From: Thereva unica
Taxonomy: Eukaryota > Arthropoda > Insecta > Diptera > Therevidae
DNA length: 64,000 nt
Assembly: GCA_949987705.1 (NCBI GenBank)
Contig: OX465281.1
Coordinates: 137,068,876-137,132,875 of the forward strand
Direction of reading: 5' to 3'
Both the position numbers and the translations under genes were made by a program. This document shows, piece after piece, positions 48,426-58,157 of this stretch (positions within the stretch are counted from its first letter, which is position 1; every line of letters starts with the position of its first letter). The notes beneath the pieces are model-generated. The model searched no databases and was not told the origin of the DNA. It worked only from the letters and a program-made list of their open reading frames with translations.

Positions 48426-49128
48426 ATGTTCAATTCCCTCTTGTTCGCAGTATTATTTGAAAGCATGAGCAGTAATTGCCGTTCCTCGATCCGATATAAT
48501 GCCTCTGGGATTTCCAAATACGACCGCCTGCTTCTTTAATCTATCTAAAACCTCCCCACACGTCGTAGACTTCGTGGGATACCACCAGGTAAATTTGGTA
48601 AAAGCGTCTATCACCACGAACAAATGATTATAACTTTTTTCGTCGACGGCATGGGACCTAAATGATCGACGTGGTAAGTGTCCAACCGCAAATCACCTTT
48701 GTCGATAGGGTTCAAATACCCTTCCACCTTTCTAGATTTTCTTATAGCCAAAATACATCGTATGCAGTTTTTTATGAATTTCTGTATCCTTTCACGCATA
48801 TGGGGAAACCAAAATTGTTGCCCAATCATATATTCTGTCTTTTTCCAACCTAAATGTCCTCTTTCATGTGTTTGTCGGGTGACTTCTTGTTGCATCGACC
48901 TTGGAACGACTAACAATAAATCGCCGTCTTGCTTTTTGTATAAAATATCTCGTTTGACTACGAATTTTGCATCAATAGCATTTTTCACATTTTCGATTAA
49001 TAGTGCCCAATGAGCAACATGCAAACACACGTCTTTTTTTGCCATGGTCAAGGCAAACGCTTGGTAATCTTGCCTTGGTAATAAGTACACACGAAACTTC
49101 TTGAGCGCCTTTACAATCGCTAATATTT
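48426..49128 (-). pseudogene. gypsy-B RNase H end and integrase start
   Basis: Continuing the RNase H interrupted at 54034, 49120-49090 reads IVKALKKFRVYLL and 49090-48611 then carries the zinc-binding segment (HERGHLGWKKTEYMIGQQFW, then CIRC) and DTYHVDHLGPMP with the first catalytic Asp. A stop follows before the second Asp region, where SDRGTA can still be read around 48490. Confidence 0.75.
49125..49128. repeat. gypsy-C target site duplication ATTT, left
   Basis: ATTT before the 5' LTR recurs at 54034-54037 after the 3' LTR. Confidence 0.85.
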
Positions 49129-49284
49129 TGTAGTAGATTTAAGCTGGCCAGGTCCGTAAGGCAAAACACTTGTAAGTAGATATATGTATGTATTTAAGTT
49201 AGTCAATAAATGAGATTTGAACAAGCAACATTTGCTTTTCAATTAATTAATATTTTTGCACGTCACTTTTTTTAATTGACCACA
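49129..49284 (+). repeat. gypsy-C 5' LTR (156 bp)
   Basis: It appears identical to 53878-54033. It is unusually short for a gypsy LTR. It includes an agtcaataaatgagat phrase with an AATAAA signal. Confidence 0.92.
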
Positions 49285-49286
49285 GA

Positions 49287-49299
49287 TCAGAAGTGGGAT
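49287..49299 (+). promoter_or_regulatory. gypsy-C candidate primer site, tRNA-Leu type
   Basis: TCAGAAGTGGGAT starts two bases after the LTR and complements an internal stretch near the 3' end of tRNA-Leu (ATCCCACTTCTGA). It lacks the complement of the terminal CCA part. Offset priming of this type is an inference. Confidence 0.5.
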
Positions 49300-49503
49300 A
49301 ATCGAATATTTTAATACCGTATCCGGGCAGATTTAAAAAAAAAAAAAACAAAAAAAACGAAAAAGTAAATTGTTCATCGAGAAATAGGTTTCTCGATTAA
49401 GGCTCGGGAAGTTGGAAGTTGTTAATCGGTTAACACGTGCGGAAAAGTTTTTCTATTTCGTTTGTCCATCGGTCGTAGCAAATTTTGTAAAATTTAATAG
49501 AAA

Positions 49504-49887
49504 ATGGCGGCTGTACGAGCTGCAGATTTTATTGAGAAGGCGACGGTGAACGAGTTAAAAGTTAAGTTAGCCCAGTTAGGTTTGGAGACCACAGGGCTGA
49601 AATCAACGTTGAAACTAAGGCTTCACGAAGCGGTCAGCAGGATGTCCGAAATGGATCTTATGGATGCTTTCAACGAAATCTTGGCGGAGGAGCAACATGG
49701 GGACACGGATGACCACCCGGATGGCCCTGACGTCCAAAGTCAACTTGAGAACGACGACAGGGAGTTAGAAAATTTGAGACGGCTTCTTTTCAAGAAGAAA
49801 GAGATAGCAAACTTAAGAAGGCAAATTGCGGAATTATCGGAAGTTGAAGCAGAGCCTCGCCACTCAATTCAATTTCAAGGACATTGA
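49504..49887 (+). CDS. gag: gypsy-C Gag, N-terminal part with SAP-like motif
   Basis: A 127-codon frame from ATG 49504. Residues about 13-45 (TVNELKVKLAQLGLETTGLK and the following LKLRL) fit the SAP helix-turn-helix-like DNA-binding pattern, followed by an acidic linker and a coiled helical stretch (ENDDRELENLRRLL). The frame ends after a shift near 49845; the capsid continues in another frame from about 49850. A SAP-like motif is also seen in gypsy-B Gag (about 56790-56870), so it is a lineage trait rather than a chance match. Confidence 0.75.
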   Translation: MAAVRAADFIEKATVNELKVKLAQLGLETTGLKSTLKLRLHEAVSRMSEMDLMDAFNEILAEEQHGDTDDHPDGPDVQSQLENDDRELENLRRLLFKKKEIANLRRQIAELSEVEAEPRHSIQFQGH

Positions 49888-50278
49888 AGATTCATTTCAC
49901 ACTTTTAGTGGGGACGATAGTTACTCTATACACAGGTGGTTAACTCAATTTGAAGACTCAGCGGAACTTCTTCGATGGGATCCAAAAACCACATTTATTT
50001 ATGGGAAAAGGCTCATGACTGGCACGGCAAAGCTTTTCATAAGGACAACTTCTGCAAACTGTTGGAACGCTTTGAAGGATGCGCTGCTCAAGGAGTTTGA
50101 TATGAAAGTGTCCACTGCCGAAATTCATAGTGAGCTAAGAAAGAGGAAGAAAGAAAAGGATGAAACGTGGCGACAATATGTCTTCAAAATGTTGGAAATT
50201 GCGTCTTTAGCGGATATCGACGAGTGTGATGTCGTCCAATATATTATTAATGGAATTCCAGACACCGTTTGCGAATAA
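49850..50278 (+). pseudogene. gag: gypsy-C Gag, capsid part, frameshifted
   Basis: This is a second gag frame with IEDSFHTFSGDDSYSIHRWL, a capsid-like core (LMTGTAKLFIRTT, WNALKDALLKEF) and IHSELRKRKKEKDETWRQY. It stops at 50278 owing to a second shift near 50265, after which LLYGANNISELKEAF continues in the next frame with the nucleocapsid. Both shifts can be read as one-base indels in this copy or assembly. Confidence 0.8.
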
Positions 50279-53200
50279 AATGCTGTTGTATGGAGCTAAC
50301 AACATATCGGAGCTAAAGGAAGCATTCAAAAAATATTATTTAATGAAGTCGCATACGCAGGTACCTCTTGGACCAAATTTTAAATCCAATGTGTCCGGAC
50401 CTAGTGATCAACACCGAAACCTTAATGTGAAGTGCTTCAATTGCAACGAGTGGGGTCATACAAGTGCTGCCTGTTCAAAACCCAAGAAAGTTAAAAGTGC
50501 ATGTTTTCGATGTGGAAAATTAGGACACCGGTTTAATGAATGCCAGCAGCCGAAGACTGTAATGACAGTAGGACAAAATGAAGACCAGAAGAAACAATTT
50601 AATAATAATATGTCTCCTACTAATGATTTTAAATTTTTTGTAGAGTTTATGTTTGAAATGACTGCAGAAGGTGATAAACTTACACTACATGTAAAAAGCT
50701 TGGTGGATTCTGGCAGCAGTATCAGCTTTATTCAAGAACGTTTTGTACCACCACACCTAGTGAGGACATCCACTAATGAACAATTTTTCGGAATCAACGA
50801 CAGTCCTGTCGGGTTAATTGGTTTGTGTTATCCAAAGGTTAGTTTTAATGATAATTTTGTTCAAATAGATTTATATATAGTAAAAGATTTCACGATGAGA
50901 TGTCCAGTAGTTTTAGGGCGCGATTTTATTAGTAAAAATAATTTAGAGCTAAGTGTCAGAAACCCTGAAACGGTTTACAGTAAAAAAGCTTTATATGTCC
51001 AGACCTCTAACGCAATAAATTTAGAAAACGAAAATTCATTAACTTTTGAACAACAGATTCTCAATATGGATACAACTGAATTAATTGATACGCCAATTTT
51101 TAACGTGAATGAGAGGTTGTCATATCACATTAAACGTAAAGTTAGTGACATTATATCAGCTGTTTTTTCTAAATGTGAAACTACACAAAATAAGAGTAGT
51201 AACATTGAGATGTCGATAAATTTATCAAAGATCGAACCTTTTTTCTGTACACCCCGTCGTATTCCTTTCGTTCATAAAGAAAAACTTAAATTATTAATTG
51301 ATGACCTACTGAAAAAAAATATTATTCGTGAAAGTAATTCGCCATATGCGTCTCCTATTGTTTTAGTGGCAAAGAAAAATCGAGATGAGCTGCGATTGTG
51401 TGTAGATTATAGAACTCTCAACAAGCATACTGTTCGGGATAATTTCCCATTGCCACTAATTGAGGATCTTTTAGATAGGTTGAGAATGAAGAATTATTTT
51501 TCTGCTCTTGATTTGAAAAATGGTTTTCACCATGTGAAGATGGCTGCAGACTCTGTTAAGTACACCTCTTTTGTAACACCTTTAGGTCAGTACGAATATA
51601 TCCGAATGCCTTTTGGTTTTTTTCAGCGTTTTATCTACCACCTCTTTAGGGATCTTATAAATGAAGATAAACTTTTTGTGTATATGGACGATATTCTCGT
51701 GGCGACCAAAACAATCGACGAACATCTAGAGATTTTAGAAAAAGTAATAGAAATTGTTCGGAAGAACTCATTAGAACTGAGGTTCGATAAATGTAGATTT
51801 CTTTATGAAGAAATAAATTATTTAGGTTATATTGTAAATAGAGAAGGGATACGCCCCAACGAAGAGAATCTTTGTGCCATAAGAAATTTTCCAATTCCGA
51901 AGTGCGTTAAAAGTGTTCACAGTTTCCTGGGTTTAGCTTCTTATTTCCGGAAATTTATAAAGAATTTCGCTTTAGTTGCCAAACCTATGTATGATCTTTT
52001 GAGGAAGGACGCAACATATAAATTTGGCGAAGAGGAGCATAAATCCTTTGATATGATAAAATCTATGCTTTTAGAGGCACCTATTCTTGCTATATATAGT
52101 CCGAAAAATGAAACTGAATTACATTGTGACGCGAGTAGGTTAGGGTTTGGTTCTATTCTTTTCCAACGCCAGTCCGATGGGAAGCTTCATCCCGTCTTTT
52201 ATTTCTCGAAAAGAACTACTGAAGCCGAAACAAGGTATCATAGTTACGAGCTTGAAACCTTGTCTATTATTTATGCTTTACGCAGGTTTCGAACTTACTT
52301 ACTTGGTATATCTTTCAAAATAGTAACCGATTGTCAAGCTTTGACACTAACCCTGAATAAACAACAATTGAATCCTAGAATTTCTCGTTGGGCGTTAGAG
52401 CTCCAAGAGTATGACTATAAAGTTGAACACCGAGCTTCAAACAGAATGTGCCATGTAGACGCATTAAGTCGTAGTACCGAAATCTTAAATATTGAAGATG
52501 AGCCATTTGATTACGCTCTCGCGGTAGCTCAAACTCGAGATCTGGGAATCAAAGAAATCATGCATGAAGTTGAAAGTGGCAGAAATAATAATTTCACTCT
52601 AGTTAATGGCTTATTGTACAAGAAATGCAATAAAGGAATAATGTTTTATGTACCGAAAGGGATGGAGGGTCGTTTAATTCAAGTGCATCACGACTCATTA
52701 TGTCATCTGGGAGTGGACAAACTATATGAATACCTCAGGAAAACGTATTGGTTTCCCGGAATGAAGGACAAAATTAAGCAATTTGTTGATATGTGTTTAA
52801 AGTGCGCTTACTTCTCGTCGAATTCTGGTAAAGTGGAGGGTGTTTTACACAGCATCCCTAAAGGGAATTCGCCTTTTGAAATAGTTCATATTGATCATTT
52901 CGGCCCCCTACCCTCGACCAGAAATAGATTTAAATACATTTTGGTTGTAATAGATGCTTTTACTAAATTCACGAAGTTATATCCTGTAAAAAATACCCAA
53001 ACAAAAGAGGTAATTAGTTGTCTTAACATATATTACAGTTCATATAGTAGACCTTTAAAACTTATTTCTGATCGTGGTACTTGTTTTACTTCGACTGAGT
53101 TCTCGGAATTTTGCGTGAACAATAATGTTGTTCATGTTAAAGTAGCCACTCATTCCCCACAGGCCAACGGTCAAGTGGAAAGAGTCAATAGACTTCTAAC

Positions 53201-53603
53201 TCCAATGTTAGCTAAGGAAGCTGACGGCACTTCTACCGGAAATTGGTATCAAAAGCTAACCAAGGTAGAATTCGCAATAAATAATACTGTCAATCGCAGT
53301 ACTGGATACACACCCAGCCAGCTTCTGTTTGGTGTTAGACAAAGGGGGGAGTTCTGTGATGCATTAGAAGAATATTTGAATGAAAATGGTCAGGAAAATT
53401 TGGACGAGATTAGGGAGAAAGCAGCTGATACAATACAAAAGTCACAACAATATAATAAAATCTATTTTGATCAACGGCACAAGGCACCTAGAGAGTACGG
53501 AAAAGGTGATTTGGTTTTGATAGAAAATGATGAAACAACTCCGGGCGTTAATAAAAAATTGCTTCCGAAATATCGCGGACCATATGAAATAGTTAAAGTT
53601 TAA
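50226..53603 (+). CDS. pol: gypsy-C Pol with nucleocapsid (RT defective)
   Basis: The 1125-codon frame starts within the end of Gag. It has two CCHC knuckles (CFNCNEWGHTSAAC, CFRCGKLGHRFNEC), protease LVDSGSSISFI (about residue 162), RT (LCVDYRTLNKH, DLKNGFHHV, catalytic VYMDDILVAT about 485), RNase H (HCDASRLGFGSILFQ, YELETLSIIYALRRF, TDCQAL) and integrase (HLGVDKL ... CLKC; HIDHFGPLP, SDRGTCFTS, NGQVERVNR). In RT the conserved block after MPFG is missing about six residues (MPFG is directly followed by FFQR), which should destroy the fold. The frame ends at TAA 53601-53603 but stays open in the same phase to 53709, completing the integrase C-terminus. Confidence 0.9.
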   Translation: MMSSNILLMEFQTPFANKMLLYGANNISELKEAFKKYYLMKSHTQVPLGPNFKSNVSGPSDQHRNLNVKCFNCNEWGHTSAACSKPKKVKSACFRCGKLGHRFNECQQPKTVMTVGQNEDQKKQFNNNMSPTNDFKFFVEFMFEMTAEGDKLTLHVKSLVDSGSSISFIQERFVPPHLVRTSTNEQFFGINDSPVGLIGLCYPKVSFNDNFVQIDLYIVKDFTMRCPVVLGRDFISKNNLELSVRNPETVYSKKALYVQTSNAINLENENSLTFEQQILNMDTTELIDTPIFNVNERLSYHIKRKVSDIISAVFSKCETTQNKSSNIEMSINLSKIEPFFCTPRRIPFVHKEKLKLLIDDLLKKNIIRESNSPYASPIVLVAKKNRDELRLCVDYRTLNKHTVRDNFPLPLIEDLLDRLRMKNYFSALDLKNGFHHVKMAADSVKYTSFVTPLGQYEYIRMPFGFFQRFIYHLFRDLINEDKLFVYMDDILVATKTIDEHLEILEKVIEIVRKNSLELRFDKCRFLYEEINYLGYIVNREGIRPNEENLCAIRNFPIPKCVKSVHSFLGLASYFRKFIKNFALVAKPMYDLLRKDATYKFGEEEHKSFDMIKSMLLEAPILAIYSPKNETELHCDASRLGFGSILFQRQSDGKLHPVFYFSKRTTEAETRYHSYELETLSIIYALRRFRTYLLGISFKIVTDCQALTLTLNKQQLNPRISRWALELQEYDYKVEHRASNRMCHVDALSRSTEILNIEDEPFDYALAVAQTRDLGIKEIMHEVESGRNNNFTLVNGLLYKKCNKGIMFYVPKGMEGRLIQVHHDSLCHLGVDKLYEYLRKTYWFPGMKDKIKQFVDMCLKCAYFSSNSGKVEGVLHSIPKGNSPFEIVHIDHFGPLPSTRNRFKYILVVIDAFTKFTKLYPVKNTQTKEVISCLNIYYSSYSRPLKLISDRGTCFTSTEFSEFCVNNNVVHVKVATHSPQANGQVERVNRLLTPMLAKEADGTSTGNWYQKLTKVEFAINNTVNRSTGYTPSQLLFGVRQRGEFCDALEEYLNENGQENLDEIREKAADTIQKSQQYNKIYFDQRHKAPREYGKGDLVLIENDETTPGVNKKLLPKYRGPYEIVKV

Positions 53604-53877
53604 AAAAATGATAGATACGTTATAAAAGATGTTGAAGGTCATCAGTTAACCAGGTTACCCTATAAAGGAATCTGTAGTCCGGCCAATATGAAACCATATA
53701 TTTTTAATTAGTTACTTGTTATGAGTTATTTTGTGTTGTTGGATGTTTGGGCAAATAAACCTTATCGAATATATGTTATCTATATATGTGTTAGTATCAA
53801 ATGTAAATATGCTGTAAAAATATACATTGTTAACAGTTGTGTATAATCGGGACGATTATCAGTCAGGCTGGCCGATC

Positions 53878-54033
53878 TGTAGTAGATTTAAGCTGGCCAG
53901 GTCCGTAAGGCAAAACACTTGTAAGTAGATATATGTATGTATTTAAGTTAGTCAATAAATGAGATTTGAACAAGCAACATTTGCTTTTCAATTAATTAAT
54001 ATTTTTGCACGTCACTTTTTTTAATTGACCACA
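53878..54033 (+). repeat. gypsy-C 3' LTR (156 bp)
   Basis: Matches the 5' LTR and is followed by ATTT (54034-54037). No clear polypurine tract precedes it. Confidence 0.92.
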
Positions 54034-54558
54034 ATTTCCAACTCATAGCTGGTATATTTTTCTTCAACAGGTGATGTCTTCCAACTAGCGTAATATACCG
54101 GATGCAATTTTGCATCTTCAGCATCTTTCTGCATAAGGATTGCGCCTAATCCATATATGCTGGCATCTGTATGCATTTCTGTTTCAGCTCCGACACGATA
54201 CAACTTAAGCACTGGTTCTTCCGTTAGTGCTTTTTTAAGGCTTTCGAAGGCGAGTTCTTGCTCCCTTTTGAATTCGAACTTCATTCTGTCTCTAATTAAT
54301 TGGGACAAGGGTCTAGCAATCAACGCAAAATGGGGAATGAACTTCCGAAAATAGCCTGTTAGTCCTAGAAGGGATTGGATTTGCTTCAGCGTCGACGGTT
54401 TCGGAAAGTGCTACAGCCAAAATCTTTTTAATACATGGTTTAACGGCACCATTTTCGACAATGTAGCCTAGATACTCGACTCTTCGTACCAACATCTGAC
54501 ATTTACTCCAATTGATCATCAAACCGTATTCGCTCGCTGTCTTAAGCACTTGCCTCAA
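54034..54558 (-). pseudogene. gypsy-B RT end and RNase H start
   Basis: 54558-54313 carries the RT thumb region (SKCQMLVRRVEYLGYIVE). 54323-54021 carries the RNase H start (HTDASIYGLGAILMQ, VEEKYTSYELE) and is cut at the gypsy-C insertion, continuing at 49128. A frameshift separates the two. Confidence 0.8.
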
Positions 54559-54605
54559 CTTCTCTAAGCCATCATCTTCGTCTTTTCCTGGTATAATTAA
54601 ATCAT

Positions 54606-55388
54606 CTAGGTAGGCACATACGACCCCTTTCCGTCTTTTAAATCAATACAACTAAATACCTGAGCTGCCTGAAGTTTGTCAAGCTGGTCTTCAATCAGAG
54701 GTAGCGGATATCGGTCACGAATGATTTTCTTGTTTAGGCGCCGGTAATCCACGCATAGTCTAGTGTCACCGTTTTTCTTCTCAACGAGGACTATTGGACT
54801 TGCATAACTGGATATACTTGGTCTAATAATTTTTTCTTTTAGCCAGCGTTCAATTATTTGGTTGACAATTCTTCGTTGTTCAGCTGATAGCCTTCTGGGA
54901 CTCTGAAACACCGGTATGTTGTCCTGTAGCACTATTTTCATTTTTACACCACTGTCCCTTGTCTTTTCTGCTCGATACTGCTTTATCAACTCGTCTACTT
55001 GGCTTTTAATTCCAGGATCAACAATGTGATTCAACGAGATACTTCTCTCTTCGGGTTCTGTGTGTTCGACATTGATGCAAAGAACCTCGTTCCAACCCGC
55101 TTCCATTATAGGTTCTCTAACTTCCGAAGTGATTTCACGCAAAGTAGCTCGACGACGTTTTATCGTTACTTCTGCAAAATCAGACAGCTCACAACCTATT
55201 ATCATATCGTACTTAATTACATCGTCTGGTACCACATCAAAAGCGAGAGTAAACCGTAAACTATCGATAATTATCGCGATAACAAATCGACCTAACGTCA
55301 TGTTTCCGATTGAACCAGCACCGTCGAAAGGAATGACTATGGCTTCTAACTTTGGAGCACCTAATTGCACATATAAAGTTGCCTTCAT
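54606..55388 (-). pseudogene. pol: gypsy-B protease end and RT N-terminal part
   Basis: A 260-codon minus-strand frame. The N-terminal part contains the end of the protease domain (DMIIGCELSDFAEV). The RT part has LSAEQRRIVNQIIERWLKEK, SSYASPIVLVEKKNGDTRLCVDYRRLN and FSCIDLKDG. It ends before the catalytic YxDD box, which is disrupted in the gap to 54558. Relationship to gypsy-C RT is evident from shared phrases (CVDYR.LN, PLPLIED). Confidence 0.85.
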
Positions 55389-55398
55389 AATATGTAGA

Positions 55399-55749
55399 TC
55401 ACTTCAAGAATCTAACACCGCCTCTATGTACGTCTTTATTCCTTATTCTGACCATCTTGTAGACTTTCTTGTCATCTGAACAAATCGTGTCGCATCGAGA
55501 ATTTCCATTGATGGGCTTTTTCCTACACTGGCATGGTATGTGACCGAATTCTTCGCATTTGAAACATTTCGGGCCTTTGACTTTATTTGGACACTCCGGA
55601 CTAATATGACTTCTAGCGCCACAGCTGTAACACCTCTTATTTACAGCCCCTGGCGTCTTATTTTCAGATTTTCTGCTTCTGTCATTAGTTATTGATGTCA
55701 TTATTATTTGAAGTGTTGATGGGATAATATTATTTTTTAAATCCCACAA
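55399..55749 (-). pseudogene. gag: gypsy-B nucleocapsid
   Basis: Two CCHC-type knuckles on minus: CYSCGARSHISPEC and CFKCEEFGHIPCQC. It is separated from the capsid piece (56556-56101) by about 350 bp of AT-rich sequence without gag homology, so material was inserted or lost there. Confidence 0.8.
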
Positions 55750-56100
55750 ATTATTAATTAAAAATTGATCACTTCATTTATTTGTAAATCTTTAGATAAT
55801 TTTATTTGAAACTCTCAATATTTTATTTTATATTAAAACTTTAAAACTTTTACAAATTATTACGTAAAAGCAAATCGACTTGAATAAAGAGATTTTTATA
55901 ATTCAAAATTCTAACTACTACTAATACATTTTTATTTTTATTTTACATGACAACTTTTTGTGTGTCTATGTTTTTGAAAATCGTTTATGTGTTCAGTGTC
56001 TGCGTATGTGATATCTGATTCAATATTCCTAAAGTGTATTTGTTAGTAGAAGTGAAAATATAATTTTTGACGTATTTAGAAACACTGTACTAAAAAGTTA
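55750..56100. other. AT-rich stretch inside gypsy-B gag
   Basis: No homology to gag and no frame; probably secondary insertion or heavy decay between capsid and nucleocapsid. Confidence 0.4.
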
Positions 56101-56998
56101 CTAGTATAGGAACTGAATTGAGTGTTGAATAAACTTGCTACAATAACGAACATAAATTAATAACAAGTAGCAACGAACATAAAATAATAACAAGTAGCAA
56201 CCGCTACAAGCTTCATATAACGTAAACCGCTTGCGTAAACCTTTAATAGGCTTGGCACCGTATAACAATGTTTTACCATCTTCATTGTCCTGGGCGCCAT
56301 CGATAATATACTGAATTTTGGCTTCCACTTCGATTTCTGCATGGCTGGCTAGTTCCAGCATGAGATATACATAAGCCTGATACGATCCTTCTGGTTTTTT
56401 GTTAGTAGAACTCAATTGATGATAAACCTGTTTGCTGTTTACTCTTTCTGCAAATTCATCGTGAAGTGCTCTTTTCATTGTTTTCCACGTCTTCTTTGGA
56501 CATTCAAAAGTAACAAACAGTTTGGCAGAACCTCGCAACAATTTGCGTGCATACATAACTTGTTGTGCATCAGACCACTGTCACATATCGGAGATTTCTT
56601 CAAAATTAGTTGTCCATCTTGAGATGTTCTCACCCCTACCTCCAGAGAAAGTTTCTAATGCATCCTCCACATCTTTAAAGCTGAGAATGGGTTGTTTAGT
56701 TCCCGTTATTCGCTCTCGTCTTTCGCATTCGTTTTCTTCTTCCTCTTCAGCTTCTTTGAGTGCAGCTCTCAAACGTCTTTTTAAAACAGGTTTGTTTCCC
56801 GACCTGGATGACTCCAAATACCGCCGTGTGGACTTCAACTCTTGTATAGAAAACCCTATTCTATCGTCGTCTTCGTCGCCGTCTTTGTTTTCGTCTAAAT
56901 CTTCGTTTTCATCTTCTTCCTCACTGGCTGTGTGCGGGTCTCCATGGGCTTATTTCCGCTCGTATTTAAGATTCAATTCGCGAAGCTTTTCCTGAAGC
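56101..56998 (-). pseudogene. gag: gypsy-B Gag, SAP-like N-terminus and capsid
   Basis: From about 56998 the minus strand gives a basic start (LREKLRELNLKYERK), then a stop, a very acidic tract, a SAP-like motif (SIQELKSTRRYLESSRSGNK and following LKRRLRAAL, about 56865-56770), FSGGRGENISRWTTNFEEI and, after another stop, a capsid-like core (LLRGSAKLFVTFE, WKTMKRALHDEF, QYIIDGAQDNEDGKTLLYG). The order matches gypsy-C Gag. At least two stops make it non-functional. Confidence 0.8.
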
Positions 56999-57060
56999 TT
57001 TTTTGCTGTCCACGCATCTAGACGGCAAAAAAACCCGTTTCTTCCCCAAGTATGCTGATT

Positions 57061-57081
57061 CAAATCCCGGACGAGCCCCCA
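57061..57081 (-). promoter_or_regulatory. gypsy-B primer binding site, tRNA-Pro type
   Basis: The minus strand reads TGGGGGCTCGTCCGGGATTT, a full 18-nt complement of the tRNA-Pro 3' end as used by several retroviruses and retrotransposons. About six bases separate it from my LTR boundary, so the true LTR end may be slightly closer. Confidence 0.85.
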
Positions 57082-57087
57082 CTTTAT

Positions 57088-57302
57088 ATAGAAACTTTAT
57101 ATAGGGAATAAAAAAGTTTTACTATATTAACAATATTTTAATGGGCCCAAAACCAACAATCGTACAGAAGAAATTAGTTTTAAACAAAATAATCGAATAT
57201 TAAATTAATTCACGGCCATACGTCTTTACGTCTTCGCGTCATTTATTTTTCTCTCCGCCTACTAAAACCGCTCAGTGTTGTCTGTGTTTTTTCGCCTTCT
57301 AT
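57088..57302 (-). repeat. gypsy-B 5' LTR
   Basis: 215 bp, similar to 47488-47711. It has accumulated differences, consistent with greater age than gypsy-A, gypsy-C or BEL/Pao. Confidence 0.8.
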
Positions 57303-57738
57303 AGCCGTGTTTTTTAATTAACTATATAGTTCTTCCCCATACAAATTTCAAAACCCAGGTTTTATCGGGGTTTCTATCGAGGTTTTGGGAAATTTCTTAA
57401 TTTGCATATTGCATACTTTCGGGGGTTGGTATGTTGCATACTTTCGGGGGTCGGAAAGACGTAATTCAGGAAAGTGATGAGAGCAAATTTATAACAAATA
57501 ATTGATTTTTTAGAAACATATTTATTATTTTCTAGCGAGGATTTCGTGTAACAGTGCAAAAATAACACTTAACTTTCGTTTAATTTTGAAATTTTTAAGC
57601 ATCGAAGTAGGCGCTACATGAAATTTCCCTTGTCGTTTTTTTAATGAACTCGATGAAAGAACTATATAGTTCATTAAAAACACACGGCTTATGATCCCAC
57701 ATATATACATACACACGCACACACACACGTACTACTAA

Positions 57739-58072
57739 AGCTGGTGACATATCCAAGCCGTACATGCATTGCATTCGTTGACAGATAATGTAGAAGTGTG
57801 TGTATTCAAATGCGAGCTGACGGAATATCCCGTGAGTGGAAGGCATGCCACGCAAGGGTCGGGCCACTTTCAACTTTTTCTGCATTGCCGCATTCGAGAT
57901 AGCACACACAAGCATAAGCACACAAACACATGAACACGTTACTTAGATTTTCGGGCTATGTGTGACAGCCGGCACGAAACGCAAACCATGTAATTATATG
58001 TCAGACGAAATTCGCCGGATTTCATGGAGCCTCTGAATGCAATGCATGTACGGCTGGGATATGTCACCAGCT
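57739..58072. mobile_element. MITE, AGCTGGTGACAT family, complete copy (TSD TAA)
   Basis: A 334-bp element with inverted ends of about 39 bp starting AGCTGGTGACATATCC. It is flanked by TAA at 57736-57738 and 58073-58075. TWA 3-bp duplications are typical of PIF/Harbinger. A partial second copy is at 42770-43041. No coding potential. Confidence 0.8.
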
Positions 58073-58157
58073 TAAGAGGCCCCCTTTTGTAAGAGGCCCT
58101 GGGCCCGGGCCCGGTGTGCCCTGCCTTAAAGACGTCCCGGGGGTCTGGTTGTGAAAA

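Larger units (their letters stand above)
49129..54033 (+). mobile_element. Ty3/gypsy retrotransposon (gypsy-C), nested in gypsy-B
   Basis: A 4905-bp plus-strand element with two 156-bp LTRs (TGTAGTAG ... GACCACA) and a 4-bp ATTT duplication. Gag and Pol are read from 49504, with two frameshifts in gag, a short deletion in RT and an in-frame stop near the end of integrase. The LTRs appear identical, so the insertion is young despite these defects. Gag and pol resemble those of gypsy-B, its host element; the two are likely from the same clade. Confidence 0.92.
47488..57302 (-). mobile_element. Decayed Ty3/gypsy retrotransposon (gypsy-B), split by gypsy-C
   Basis: Minus-strand element with LTRs at 57088-57302 (5') and 47488-47711 (3'). 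They are similar except for a 9-bp indel and substitutions, with short inverted ends (ATAGAA/TTTCTAT). A tRNA-Pro type primer site lies at 57061-57081. Gag (about 56990-55400), protease/RT (55390-54030), RNase H (split) and integrase (49090-47797) follow in order, broken by many shifts. Gypsy-C inserted at 49128/54034 within RNase H. No target duplication was found, so it is older than its passenger. Confidence 0.88.

Noticed and set aside
56522..56995. 157-codon plus-strand Ser-rich frame
   Set aside because: Antisense of the acidic and capsid part of gypsy-B Gag.
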